Assembly (NCBI GenBank): GCA_035610365.1
Contig: CM069432.1
Location: 107,465,529-107,529,528 of the forward strand
Source of the DNA: Aquatica leii
Lineage: Eukaryota; Arthropoda; Insecta; Coleoptera; Lampyridae
Length of the DNA: 64,000 nt
Reading direction: 5' to 3'
A program made the position numbers and the translations under genes. Under the pieces are notes generated by a model that ran no database searches, was not told where the DNA came from, and saw nothing but the letters and a program-made list of their open reading frames with translations. Positions 22,340 through 34,527 of this stretch are shown here, one piece after another (position 1 is the stretch's first letter; each line of letters opens with the position of its first letter).

Positions 22340-24440
22340 AGAGTTGTATTCAACACGTTTCTGTTTAAATTGGGTGTTCTTTCCCTGGTTCATTTCACTC
22401 TATTTTAAAAATGCTTACTCGTGAAAAAAAATGCTTAATTTACAAATAAACAATTATTCTAGTATAATGTGCTGGTAATAAATGGCTACCGTCAAACGTG
22501 TCCGGTAGACCAACGTTTATGGACTAGACCGTTTTACTTTACGCGACGGCCGGTAAAAATGTCACGTCAAGTTTACTGGTTTTCAGAAAAAAACTTTTAT
22601 GTTTAGTAATCCTATTTGCAACAAAACTTGGCTTAAACATTTTAAATAGTATTATGTACTCAATCTTATTAGTATGTAGTTAGAAGTAACGGTAAATTTA
22701 AAGTCATGTAGTACCTACATACCTATCCAGAAAACACCAATTATTGGCATTATAAAAAATTACAAAATTATGAGGTATAATAAAATTATAAATTTAGTTT
22801 TGAATTAAGCGGTTAACTAATAAGAAAATGATTTTGTTAATCATTTAGCCAAATCGAGTCAACATCACTAAATAGTTTCTAATTTTTATGGAAAATATAA
22901 ATAATATGTACCTATGGTCTTGCTTACATTATTTTTTTAACTACAATATTTTTTATTATGTGTTGGCTTTTGAAACGTTTCTTTACTTTGAAATAGATTT
23001 ATGAGAATATAGCACAATTAAAACAAAATAACAAGCGTCAAAATTCGAATAAAAAATTTTGATAGTTTTTGAATAACAATTTAAAAATATTTTTTTTGAA
23101 ACTAAACATTTTCAATATCAAATTTTAAAAAAATATTTTATTTTAAAATATGTACTATAAAAAATCTATTCATGATACAGTTCGGCTTCTATAAATGTAC
23201 AATGTGAATGTATTTAAATAATAGTATACACATATTAGGTTAACTAAACACACTTTTCAATATAAAGAAAATATACATTTACAATAAACTACAAAATGCA
23301 TTTAATGAAAACAATGTTTTTAATACTAAAAATATCTTGAAATCACGAATCATAAGTTTTAACTTAAAAAAGTATATTTTTTGCAATCTTATACAAAAAA
23401 TTTGATTTTTCTGAAAATGAAATGCCTGTTAATTTATATTACATTCTTGTAATTCTTGAAAATAGCATGAGCTGGACATCAAAAGGTATACACGTATGAA
23501 CCGAACAACGTACGTACGTGTATAAATACGGATAAAAGCGCGCCAGGGAGCTGACATCCAAGCAGCAGGGATGCAATTTTATCAGATAACATAATTATGT
23601 TTTAAATTTTCCTTTATTTAAACCATTGAATTAACTTTTTGTGATACAATATTATTCGAACTAAATTTAAGTCGCTAAAAGTAATTTTTTTAAATTTATT
23701 TATGTATATTGGCAACATTATCATCTGGGGCCAATAATAAATTCCATAGTGTAAAGATTTAACAGGTTGGAAACTAATTTTCTATGTTCTTGACTTTCAA
23801 TTTTATATTTGCATATTCAATCTACGGTAAATATGCATTCACTTTAAATATCTGATTCTGTTATTGCCAATAACAGTAATTTTAATATTGTAATTTACAA
23901 ATTGTATTAAAGAAACCAATTTGTGTAGCACGTAAATGTCAACAAGTTTTATGTAATTGCATGACACAAGTGTTTAAAAAATTCAATAGTGTTGACATTC
24001 AAGACAAATTATAATTTTTCCGCTACAAATGTGTCTTCGATTAATTTAAAAAGAATATAAAACTATTATAAGTACATCAAAACATTTAAATTTAATGAAA
24101 GCAATACTTTTTCAACTATAAATAAAATTAATTTAAGATTAAGTTCAGGTACATAATCTATAAGTATAAATGTAGCTGTAGCAAAATTTATGTTAAATTC
24201 GTACAAAAAGTTTCTTACACATCTCAAATACATACTGACATTTTTTGTTTTTATGAAATAAATAACTGTACAATACTACTAATAAGACTAATTTATGAGT
24301 CTATTATTAATCTACAGCAACAGCAGAATATGTATGATACGCGTAGTAATAAATGTTTGTTTCTGAATATGTATAGAATTTTAAACTGTTTATAATGGAG
24401 TATACTTATAAGCAGACTATACACGGTTAATCAGACTGTC
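22340..24440. other. 2.1 kb AT-rich region, no gene recognised
   Basis: No transposon domain or repeat found. One unusual short stretch near 23480-23580 is locally GC-richer and holds a TATA-like box (see 23521). Confidence 0.4.
23521..23560 (+). promoter_or_regulatory. possible core promoter (TATAAATA)
   Basis: TATAAATA at 23521-23528, 30 bases upstream of CTGACATCCAAGCAGCAGG in a locally GC-richer patch. No open frame or splice site follows nearby, and a chance TATA is common in AT-rich DNA. Confidence 0.15.
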
Positions 24441-24601
24441 ACTCCTGAGACTGGCAGTATTTGCTTCAATCTCCATCAGTATTTTTTAACTCTACATGAT
24501 CATTCCAAGTCATCAGTAATTTTGTCAGTCTTGTAGTATTTAGCTTGTGCTAAAAAGCACACTGTGAAACGTAAGCGATGGGTAAAAACTGATTAAAAAT
24601 G

Positions 24602-24838
24602 ATGCAGCAGATTACAAAAATTATTTTCGAATAAGCGCTACTACTTTTAATAAGTTATTGTCAATGGTAAAACCTTTTATTCAAAGGCAAAACAGTAACA
24701 TGAGAGAATGTATAACTGCTGAAGAAAGGCTGGCAGTTACCTTAAGGTACTTTGCTACCGGGCGATATTTCAAAGACCTCAACTTTAGTGCCATTATTTT
24801 ACCAAGTGCTATAAGTAAAGCTGTCACAGAAACTTGAT
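24602..24838 (+). pseudogene. Harbinger transposase, N-terminal fragment
   Basis: One frame gives 'FRISATTFNKLLSMVKPFI', 'MRECITAEERLAVTLRYFAT', 'GRYFKDLNF', 'ISKAVTETC'. This is the HTH-like region that precedes the DDE domain in HARBI1-type transposases. A TAG stop follows Thr-Cys, and the part expected next is missing where PLE-3 begins. Confidence 0.8.
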
Positions 24839-24964
24839 AGTGGTTGTTTTTGTATAGTTAGTTCAGTAGTTATGCTGTACGATTCGTACAGAAGTACAAT
24901 TTTACTCTTGTGTAGAATTTACTTTTTTGTCTGGACTAGCACGGTGTAGGATGTTTTTAGAAGA

Positions 24965-26691
24965 ACATGTCTGAATGTGGAACTTGATTCATAAACAAGG
25001 TATTCCTTTTCGACCTATCTACAGTACTATACAGTCTCCTACCTACAAGCTAGCCAAGTTCTGGTCCAACATTTTTTGCAAGTTTACAGGTAAAACCTCT
25101 TCTCACATCCTCAACTCAGCTTTATTCAACGTCTAGAAACTATAAAGCTTGAACCCCAAGATCTTCTCGTGAGATTTGATGTTACTTCACTTTTTACTAA
25201 AGTCCCTATTAGTATTCGTTGATTACCATCAAACAGGTTCTGTTCTCTTATTAATAATTGTCTATCCTCTACTTACTTCCAATTTGATAACAAGTTTTAC
25301 GAACAGGTTTCTGGTGCTGCTATGGGTTCTCCTCTATCACCTGTTGTAGCTAATATTTTTATGGAATCTTTTGAAACGGTTGCTTCGGAATCATCAATAT
25401 TAAAACCTAAAGTGTGGTTAAGGTATGTTGACGACACGTTTATTGTTTGGTCTCATGGTCGTCTTGAGTTGTCTAAGTTTCTTGATCATCTTAACAATCA
25501 ACACTTAGATATCAAATTTACTATGGATATCGAAAGTAATGGTTCTTTTTCATTTCTTGACGTTTTTGTCACTTGTAAGCCCGACGGACTTCTGGGCCAT
25601 TCTATTTATCGCAAACCCACACATACGGACAGATACCTTCATGCTTCGTCTCATCATCATCCTGCACAGAAACGTTCTGTTATTGAATCTTTGGTTCATC
25701 GTGCCTTTTCTATTTGCCAACCTGAGAATCTAGACTCGGAACTCCGTGATCCTACTATAACTTTAGTAAACAATGGTTATGTAAAGCGAGATATTTATAG
25801 AGTTATTAATCGTCTACATCCACGTACTCGATTACCTAAGAACATTTCTACCCCCAAATCCAACCCGAAATTGGCCTTCTTAGCCTACATTCACAAGATT
25901 ACAGACCAAATAGGGAAACTTCTTTGTAAGAATGGTATTAAACCCATATTCAACTCAATACGCAAAATCTCTCAGATTCTTCCTTCTCCCAAAGACAAAT
26001 TTCCTACACTTTCATCTCAAGGTGTGTACCAAATTTCTTGTTTATGTGGTTTAGTCTACATTGGTGAAACCGGTCGTTCCGTCATTACTCGCATGATCAT
26101 TGTATAAGGAAAAAGTATATTTCCAAATCTGCGGTTGCCGAACATTATTTTACTACAAGTCACAAGATAGATTTTGATCATGTTTTTTTGATTGCCAAAT
26201 CTTCATTCTTTTTTAACAGGAAATTCCGAGAAAGCATAGAAATTATCAAACACCCCAATAACTTCAATCACGATCATGGTTTCGAGCTATCCCCTCTTTG
26301 GTTCCTAATCATTAGTCATTTATCGAAAACACGCCCCTTATCAACCGTAACCCAATCACAGTCGAGCTTATCCATCCGTGACGATCCTTTTCCTTTATAT
26401 ACGGATATCTGGCTTGGCTCACAAGTTGATTATCTAACTCGGTAGTGGTTCTTCGTTACATTTTCGTTTGCTTTTTCAAGTTATCGTTTTCTTTCTTGTC
26501 TTTTCAGAGTTTAGATTATGGCTTGTTTCACAAGTGGATAACCTAACTTTTGAAAAGTTCTCAGTTAAATTTTGGTTGCTTGTTTTGCGATTTATCTCAC
26601 GCCCTGATGAAGCCTCTTACGAAAGTGGGCGAAACGTTGGCAACTTCGGTTACAAAAACAACGACACGGTCCGAACCCGGAAGACATTCTT
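24965..26691 (+). pseudogene. PLE-3: Penelope-like element, RT and GIY-YIG endonuclease, best preserved copy
   Basis: 5'-truncated start 'HKQGIPFRPIYSTIQSPTYK'. RT: 'FDVTSLFTKVPI' (A, near 25175), 'VSGAAMGSPLSPVVANIFM' (B), 'WLRYVDDTFIVW' (intact YVDD, near 25425), 'FSFLDVFVT', 'YRKPTHTDRYLHASSHHH'. Endonuclease: 'GVYQISCLCGLVYIGETGR' (near 26020), then a frameshift at about 26105 and 'FRESIEIIKHPNNFN' (Glu in RESIEI). The open frame 25322-26107 (261 codons) holds RT motif B to the YIG. Stops near 25136 and 25220 and the frameshift inactivate it. The 3' tail carries a hammerhead. It sits inside the Harbinger transposase. Confidence 0.92.
26601..26641 (+). ncRNA. hammerhead ribozyme motif, PLE-3
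   Basis: GCC (26601-26603), CTGATGA (26604-26610), one extra A, helix II GCCT with GGGC (one U-G pair) around a TTACGAAA loop, GAAACGTT (26631-26638), GGC. All catalytic-core bases are present. Same family as 19992-20036. Stem III is the AACGTT palindrome. Confidence 0.82.
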
Positions 26692-27292
26692 GTCTTAGTA
26701 TTGTATTAGTAGCTCTAGTCAATACTAATAAAGAAATTATTATGATAGATGCAGGAATGACGGAAAAGTATCATACAGAGAAGTGCTTTTTTACTCTAAA
26801 TTAAGTTCCTTATTAGAAAACGAAGCTTTTCATTAACTTTTACTTGAATCTACTACTTTGTCCAATACAGATAAATTGTTTCCATACCTCCTTATAGCAG
26901 ACGAAGCGTTTGCATTACATAAACACGTAATGAAACCGTACTCACAAAGAGTTTTGACTATAGATAAAGAATATTTTAATAAGCGGTTGTCAGCAGCTCA
27001 GTCAGCTGTTGAAAATGCATTCGGTGTTTTGGCGAGTAGATTTGTAGTGTTTCAAAAACCTATAATTCTAAAGCCAGCTAAAGCAACAACTGTTACTATA
27101 GCAGCCTGTCATCTACACAACTTTCTTGCAAAGAAAGAAAATTGTCAAGCTTACTTCACTGTGCAAGAAGTAACTGAAAACCAACAATTGCCTGCTTTAA
27201 AAACGACCTGGTCAAAAAACAATACTTCAGATGCCAAGAAAGTTTGCGAACAGTTTTGTAGATATTACAACAATGAAGCCAAAACTATTTAA
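26692..27292 (+). pseudogene. Harbinger transposase, DDE C-terminal part
   Basis: Resumes directly after the PLE end with 'LSIVLVALVNTNKEIIMIDA' (Asp within a DDE beta strand), breaks frame, then 'LFPYLLIADEAFALHKHVMK', 'NKRLSAAQSAVENAFGVLAS', 'RFVVFQKPI', 'VTIAACHLHNFLAKKEN'. 'GDEAF'-type and 'VENAFG..A.RF' are the hallmark of DDE_Tnp_4; here GDEAF reads ADEAF, and the catalytic Glu of VENAFG is present. The ORF 26858-27292 is open. About 120 residues between the two transposase fragments are missing. Confidence 0.88.
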
Positions 27293-27419
27293 CTAAGAAA
27301 AATAAAACCTACGTGTGTATTGTTGTAAAGTAGTATGCAGAAATTTATTAATAGAGTTTTTTTAATAAATACATAATATCTATATAACGATTATACTACT
27401 ATATTGCACAAAATAATAA

Positions 27420-27840
27420 TATAATTTGGTACTAACCTTATCGGAAGATTCGTAACAAGTAGTAATTGTTTCGTTGTTTGTTAAAAACTGTAGAGCATAA
27501 AATGTCCAAGTAGTTGGTTTGCAGCCCCAGCTCTCGATCTCTTCGACGATAAAACTTTTTTTAATTCTTTTCGAATATCAGAGCGCAATGTAATAATTTT
27601 TTTTCCGAATGTTTTCACCCTTAACGTTTTTGTTTATTTTTTTATAAATAACAAGTAGTTTATCAAGTGTTTGATTTTGTTTCGTTTTTTTATCTATACT
27701 GTAGATTTTGAGTTCCACAACTCGGGGAGCGTTTTGTACAGTTCTATGAACTGTTGCATTACTTCTTTTGCGTTCTCCTCTTCTTCAACCAACTCGATAT
27801 CAAGTACTTCGTCGCCAATGTTTCTAAACACTTGTTACTA
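27420..27840 (-). pseudogene. Harbinger second gene, MADF-domain protein
   Basis: Minus-strand readings: 'EVMQQFIELYKTLPELWNSK' (first MADF helix with conserved LPxLW), a frame break, then 'ITLRSDIRKELKKVLSSKRS', 'RAGAANQ' (third helix with R-x-F-x-x-E-like pattern). MADF/Myb-like proteins are the DNA-binding partner of Harbinger transposases. Convergent orientation to the transposase is normal for the family. Stops inside make it a pseudogene. Confidence 0.75.
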
Positions 27841-27924
27841 GAGAGAAAAACACTGCAACAAATTCACACAAGACTGACGGAATGATGCAATAGCCTTATA
27901 CCATCAGTAATACTGACAGTCTCC

Positions 27925-30158
27925 ACACCACTTTTAAGCTGTGGCCATAGGACTGACGAAACTGATGCGAGAATTAAACATGCTTAATTCGTGCCTCAAT
28001 ATTTTCATTATTCAGTATTGCTCACATACGATCAATTATACTGTCAGTATTTGGTTTAATTTCATATTTTCCTTACTATTCCATTGGCAAAATAAACGAA
28101 TTACTGTTTATTTGAAAAAAACTGAAAATTGATATTTTTGAGTTTACTGTAACTTCCTTATTTTTGAATTTATCACAAAATAGTTTTAGTAACTGTTTTA
28201 CATATTGTTGATACTTTCCAGTAAAGGATGTTTAAACATATTTTTTTGGCTTTTGAGATAATCATACATAAAAACATAATTTTTTAATAAATTGTTATGC
28301 TTATGATTAAAAAATAATTGAAACTCAAATCTAGTTGCCTTGTAAATAAAACATGTTACGAGAAACTCGGGTTTCTAGAGTTGAGCTGTCAAAATAAAAA
28401 GTTCCACCGGTCTTCTCATAACCAAACAAAGCAACGGCCAGCACAGCTTCTTCGGAGAGGGATCGCAGGCTTTGTTATGTGTGATTATAACGTAAATCTA
28501 AAAAAAGGCGACCGTCTAACTCGCCTCGTAGTAAGCGAAGAATAAATAACATTACAAAAATAAACAATTTAACGGTGAAGGTTAACCCGGGCATACAAGT
28601 AATGAACTCGCCAAAGATTTAATGTAAAGTGAACTGCGAATATGCTGTCGCAATTGTGACAGTCTGGCGCAAGAGCAGAAAGGTCCTGACAAGTTTCATA
28701 ATACCTACCGAGACATTTTCCCTACTCGCGAATTGAACTACTAATTTCTTATTTTAACGTTACAAACAAATGAAAGTTTTGACTTATTAGAAAGGTGAAT
28801 GGATCAAATACAGGTAGTGCCTTGGAAATATACATAAAATATACAGGTATAATGTTAACAATTAAAATAAATTTTAAATTATATGTTCAAAATGTTTTGA
28901 ACGCATAGTCTCGCACGTCTTATTAAACTATAGGACCATTTATAATATTGCGTATTATGCGAGAAGTCAGTGAAGCACGCGCGTCGCGAATCTTTTGTAT
29001 CAGATCATCCAAATGGATTTGTGAAAACTTAATCTTTAATGTAGTAGGTCTAAATACCATAGTCTAAAAATGTGACATCCAGTGACGTAGGTGGTCGTAT
29101 TACAGATTTGTACTTGTTAGTTATTCAAATTTTTTATGTTTCCGTTAATAGTGTTGTTAAAATTACAACTATGTTATTTGTTTTTAATATATTTAAAAAT
29201 AATTGTTGGTATTTCGAATTTGACACGTAACATTACTAAATAAAAACTTTATTTACTATAATATAAGAAAAGTAACAGAATACATTGTCAAATGTATCGG
29301 ATGTCAACTTTCGCGCAATCCATGTGACCATGATGTACACAATATAGACAAATTCTATTCGAGCGCCATCACGCTCAATTTTGGCAAACCTATACTACGT
29401 GCCAATGCAAAACGAATTTTTTTAGCGACGTTTTATGCATCAAGTTATGCATTTCTTCAAGCCACTGTAATTTTTTGTAAATTTTAGCTATAACACACAA
29501 TTAAACGTAATAACAAAATTTGTACAGATAAAAACTATCATCGTAGAGCTTAAATGAAAAAGTTGAAGTGCTGGAATTTGGTGATCCTGACATGCATATA
29601 ACTATACTTATTAAAATTATTCCTCGAACAAAATAATTATCAATATTAATTACAATTAAAATATAAAACAAATAAATCAATAAATAAACGTCACATAAAA
29701 AGCCAGCCATCTTTTTTGAATTTGTTACGTACGAAATTTCCATTACGGACGACTCTGTATATTAAATTGAAATTAGATTCTGGTTTTGACGCCCTCTACC
29801 GATTTTTGCTCGCGACTGTCATTTTTACGACAAACTTGCGAAGCTGTCGATTGTCTAAAATGGTCGTCTTAAGTAATTTCTTTTTCTAATACATTAAGTG
29901 CAAAAAATATTTGAGTCGTCACAGGGTAAGATAATTGCTGTCGTTTTATTAAAATTAGTTTGTAATTCTTTCTTCCTTGAACAGCCATTTTCTATCCGCT
30001 TCGAGCACATGTACGTTTTCAATAAAGGAATGGTGAATAGTAATTCTTACTAAGAAATAACGTTACCGCACACATACACTTTTGGAAGGCGTTTTCTACG
30101 CCACAAAAACGAGGTCTCGATAAGCCTTACCGTGGGAGATGTTACTACCTGTGTATTA
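27925..30158. other. 2.2 kb AT-rich region, no gene recognised
   Basis: Open frames at 28318-28545 and 29501-29743 (minus) have no recognised domain. The area around 28990 and 29800 is locally less AT-rich. No repeat boundaries seen. Confidence 0.4.
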
Positions 30159-30328
30159 GTCGATTGTGTTATCAGCCACCTGTTCTAAATTACTACTTAC
30201 CTTATTCGATGCACTGGGGTCCTATATAATGTTAAATACAGACGTCGATTGTGTTATCAGCCACCTGTTCTGAATTGCTACGTACAGTATTCGATGCACC
30301 TGGTTTTTATACAATACTTAATGAATTA
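30159..30328 (+). repeat. 85-bp tandem duplication, two copies
   Basis: GTCGATTGTGTTATCAGCCA starts at 30159 and again at 30244, period 85. The copies stay aligned to about 30328 with scattered substitutions, most towards the 3' half. No coding meaning. Confidence 0.9.
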
Positions 30329-32810
30329 TTAATACTAATTGTTTTAGCTTAATATTCTTTGTGAGTTGGTGTGTGACACGATTTGCGGTTAAATAATTAT
30401 TACAGGCCACTGGAGGGGGAAAACGTTTTCTTCACGATAGTGAAAACTGGACTTCGGGTGAGTTGATTTAATTGATTTTTTTGTGTATATCGTTGTCACG
30501 AAAATTACTCACAGAATTTTGATCCATATTAACGATCGTAAGTATGTGTATTGCTTATCTACCAATAAGGTAACTGTAATCATTCATTTTACTGTATCGC
30601 ATACTGTGTGTGGGTGAAGAATATTTACTTCAACTTACTTTACATGTGTATTGTGTGTTGCCGATACTGCGGGCATTCACGTATTAAAGCTTCTATAAAA
30701 TCCTGTAAACCAAATGTGTTTCGAAATCAAAGTTTGCTACACTTGTTAATGCTTATTAGTAGTTCTAGTATTTATGATTTGAGAATTCAATGTATAGCGG
30801 TTAATCTGCTACTCTACTAAGTTAAAGCTGTGATATTTGTTAATTATATTTAAAAATCTTCCAAGTACGGATGAATGTAGAAAATTCATATATTCTTGTT
30901 ATTGTTTGCCATTCACATCTTAAAGTGATTAAAATCGTTAAGCTCTCTCGTTAATTTTCTCTCTCCTGTGGTTTTTGTTATCGACTAACTAATTTGGGCT
31001 ACTCAAACAGCCCAGTATAAGGATTACGAACCTTTAATTGGGTTACAAGTTTGGACCGTCTGTCGTGAGCGAGACAGAAGTGTTACTTTGGATCAGCTCT
31101 GGCGCCCTTAAGCATATTTCCTGTGAACCTCCCCTACCTCCGACTATTGTGAATTGGCCGTGCAAGGTTCGTAAAACCGAAAAGCTTGTAACAAATTCTT
31201 TTTTATAATCTAATTCCACATCTAAAATTATAGTATTATAGTGTACGCCACTTCATAGAATCACATTAGGTCACATTCGATTACAATTACGACTGTTTTA
31301 TCACTTTTCCACTAGTGTTTGGAAAAGTTTTATTTTCAGATTAGAAACATTGTTTTTTTCTAAAAAGAGTCAGAATATAAAATTGTACGAAGGCGAAATA
31401 TTCATTTAGCAGTGTAATTTAGATTATAATTTTGTGTCACAAAGTATCCAAAAGCCACATTCTTTAATTTGTTTACTTTCTTTTCGTCTGCATTCCAACA
31501 AAGATTACTACTATAGCAACCTTGAAGTCGGATGCAGAGTATGCATAATTTATCTATCGTAAATATACAAAGGTATTGTTTAGAAATGATTATTATTACA
31601 ATATAGTATGTTTTTAATCTTGCATTTTTAAATAAAAATTTTTAAAACGTCAACTTGTCAGTACTTGTGTGGCATAGTTTTGGACGTAATGTACTACTCT
31701 TATAACATTTTACCAGTCTACTTAAACAAAGTTAAATAGTATTTCAAGCATTTTCAACAATTGAAAATATTTATAAACGTCTAATAGTTGCTAACGTTAA
31801 ATACTTGTTTTAATCTAAACATTTAGGAAAAAACACAAAAAAGCAAAAATTATAGGTAACCAACGTACCATTACTGCCACTGTTTTTTTACATCATATAT
31901 TTAAAGCGACCTGTACTCAAAACAGTCAGAACTATCTTCTTAACAGACACCATCTGTTTCAAAATGTCTAAACTTAAGAAAATCTCGCGTTCTCTTTTGT
32001 TAAAAGAAAATAACAATAGTTATTTCAATCTATTAATACTTTTTAGTATTTGATAAAATTAGAAACAAGTGCAGTCTAATCAATCCAATTAATTATACCT
32101 TTGATGATGCATTAACATAAACATCAGTTGGTGAGACACTTTTGAATTAATTTAGATTAAAATTAATCTTATTTGAACGGGAAATGCATCTTTGGGGTAA
32201 GCACTAAAAACTCTTTTATATTTACCTCTCATTACTTCTTATGTTAGTTTTGTTTAGTTTCAAAAAAATTATTCGATTTAAGCAAGTACTTTCTTAAATT
32301 ATTATATTGAAAAATTTAAATTAATCTAACCTCACTATTACATCTACCAACTACCTCTTAAGGGGTTTTGTGCAATTTTGGGTTGCTGGATTCTATTTGA
32401 GGCTATCGGTTGAGAATACCATTCACTAACTAACAAACCAATAGTATTATCTTTACTAAATCGATTTTTTAGAAATATACTAGCTAATAATTACTTCTAC
32501 TGTTGTATAAAATTTAAGTTTAGTTTCAGTCAGGTTTATTTTAAGTCAACAAAAACTTTTGACTTATTACGTTCCAAGACTGAAAACACTTATTCTTACT
32601 TTCTTCTTCTTAGAAATTAGGTTATTTAAGAATGATAATTTTATATTAACGGATTGGTTTACAAAACCTATAACATCTAACCCTAGTATTACTAATATTT
32701 TTCAAACTGCCCACTATAAAAAATCAACATCATTAAGTTTTTAAAAAATCCAAATGATCTGTTGTAAAACAATAAAAATGTAAATTTGAATATTAATATA
32801 AACAAGTTTA
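30329..32810. other. 2.5 kb, no gene recognised; one possible small exon
   Basis: No transposon domain found. At 30406-30457 a 52-base segment is bounded by TTATTACAG and GTGAGT, giving acceptor and donor consensus. No open reading support from neighbours. Confidence 0.3.
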
Positions 32811-33108
32811 AAGCATGTTCTACATTATACTTTTTGCGTCTAAGATTGCATCCAAGTTTCTATGAACTAGAACTTGTCAAAGAAAAAAGTATAGTGTAGA
32901 ACAGAAAACTTATCGCGTCTAAACTTTTTTTAAAACTAGAAACGGTCCAAGTTTCTGTCCAACTTTGTATCATAGTTCATGCGCAGAAAAGAGACAGATA
33001 ATCATCTACATCTTTCTGTTTTTACTAAACTTGTTTCTTTGACAAGTTCTAGTTTATAGAAACTTGGATATAAACTTGGACACAAAAAGTATATTGTAGA
33101 ACAGGCTT
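32811..33108. mobile_element. MITE with ~85-bp terminal inverted repeats
   Basis: The left arm (32811-32900) and right arm (33020-33108) are inverted copies; shared landmarks are GTTCTACATTATACTTTTTG / CAAAAAGTATATTGTAGAAC and CTAGAACTTGTCAAAGAAA. TTAA can be read at both edges, suggesting a piggyBac-like target, but the left boundary has one extra A. No coding capacity. Confidence 0.8.
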
Positions 33109-33240
33109 AATACCAATCTGTAACAATCCAGTGGTAAAATTTTTGAGCCATTGGTGATATTAGTTTACGATTTTTGTGTATACAGAGTTATTTACGCTAT
33201 ACGGCTTAATTTCATATTATACAGGATGTTGTTAAAGTCG

Positions 33241-34330
33241 TAAAAGTATCAAAGTTGTGTTTTTTTAAATAAAACTTTCTGTGTATTATTTCATTTTTGG
33301 ATTTTTTGATTAAAATACATTTATGTTTTAATAACGTTTATAAGTGCTAAACCTTTAGGTTTTTTAAATAATTTAAATTTTGTCAAAATATAGCCTAATT
33401 TTCATGTTTGAGATACTTAAGAAAAAAGTTATGGGATCAAAAACATACAGTAAAGTATAACAATAGATCATATTTGATATCTCAATTATAATAAAGTTAT
33501 ACAGAGCCTCCAAAAATGAAAACCTATCCATTAAGAAACTTAAGTGGCTATAATTTAAACATACTGATGAATCTAATTGCTTGTTGTATTTAAAAATATT
33601 GTAGACAATTCTTTTTATGTATTCCTATGAAAAAATTTGCTGTTAATAATATTAGGGATTTGGGAAAGCAGCCAATTCTGAAATCTATTTCTTCTAATTC
33701 ACTTGTTTCATATATTATTTGTCGTTGGTATGTTATTACCATTATTACTGTTATAGTCTATTGGATTATATTATTATTAATTTTATAACTGTTAATTATT
33801 TGATATTTATAAATACAATACACAATTAAATTCGTCAGAACTTCTATTAAAAATAATAAAATGATGCAAAAACAACTATTTTGCCTATTGTGTGAAAACA
33901 AAAAAAACTTAGCTATAGAACATTCTAATACTATTCGATAGGCAATTAATAAATTCATTTTCTGGCAAGTTAAAAAATAAAACGTTATTTTAAATTAATA
34001 AAGTTCTATCTACTTAATTTTCATTGATACATTTTAATTTTTGAACATTTAGTATCAGATGTAAAGTTTATTATAATTAGTATATAAAATATGATTTATT
34101 GTTACACTTTGCTGTAAATTTTGCTCCTATAACTTAGATACTTGTTAAGTATCTTAGACATAGAAATTGGGTTATATTTTGACAAAATTCAAATTATTTA
34201 AAAATCCCTAAAGTTTATACCTCGAAACGTTATTAAAACACATCCTTATTTTGATTAGAGAATGTAAAAATGTAATAATATACAGGGGGTTTCTTTTAAA
34301 AAACACAACACAGTATGAAAATAATTTTAA
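33241..34330. mobile_element. foldback-type element with ~265-bp inverted arms
   Basis: 33241-33505 and 34058-34330 match in inverted orientation over their length, with landmarks ACGTTTATAAGTGCTAAACC (left), AATTTTGTCAAAATATA in both, and AATTATAATAAA near the inner edge. The middle ~550 bases are AT-rich with no domain. Long arms relative to the whole and no transposase suggest a non-autonomous element. Confidence 0.75.
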
Positions 34331-34411
34331 AGAGTAACCGTAATAGACCCTCATATATTCCAAAAATAAAACTTATTGAAAGTCACGTATTTTGGCCACA
34401 ATATTCTGTCC

Positions 34412-34433
34412 GTCTAATAAACGTTTATTAGAC
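34412..34433. repeat. 22-bp perfect palindrome
   Basis: GTCTAATAAAC followed by its exact complement GTTTATTAGAC, sitting 20 bases before the TAA array. Confidence 0.95.
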
Positions 34434-34453
34434 ATTAAAACGGTTTTAAACGT

Positions 34454-34473
34454 GTAATAATAATAATAATATA

Positions 34474-34526
<53 letters not shown>
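34454..34526 (+). repeat. (TAA)n microsatellite, left flank of the Dong/R4 element
   Basis: About 70 bases of TAA units with one TATAAA interruption, ending where the LINE begins with CCCCGCAAGGAGG. Confidence 0.98.

Positions 34527-34527
<1 letters not shown>

Larger units (their letters stand above)
24447..27924 (+). mobile_element. PIF/Harbinger DNA transposon with PLE-3 inside
   Basis: Two genes typical of the superfamily are present: a DDE transposase on the plus strand (split by PLE-3) and a MADF gene convergent on the minus strand. Imperfect terminal inverted repeats GAGACTGGCAGTAT (24447-24460) and the complement of GGAGACTGTCAGTATT (27909-27924) bound them, and a second shared block, GTCAGTCTTG, lies inside each. 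A 3-bp target duplication could not be confirmed. Confidence 0.75.

Noticed and set aside
27965-28132. 63-codon frame after the Harbinger element as a host gene
   Set aside because: No domain, codon bias or splice support; AT-rich chance frame.
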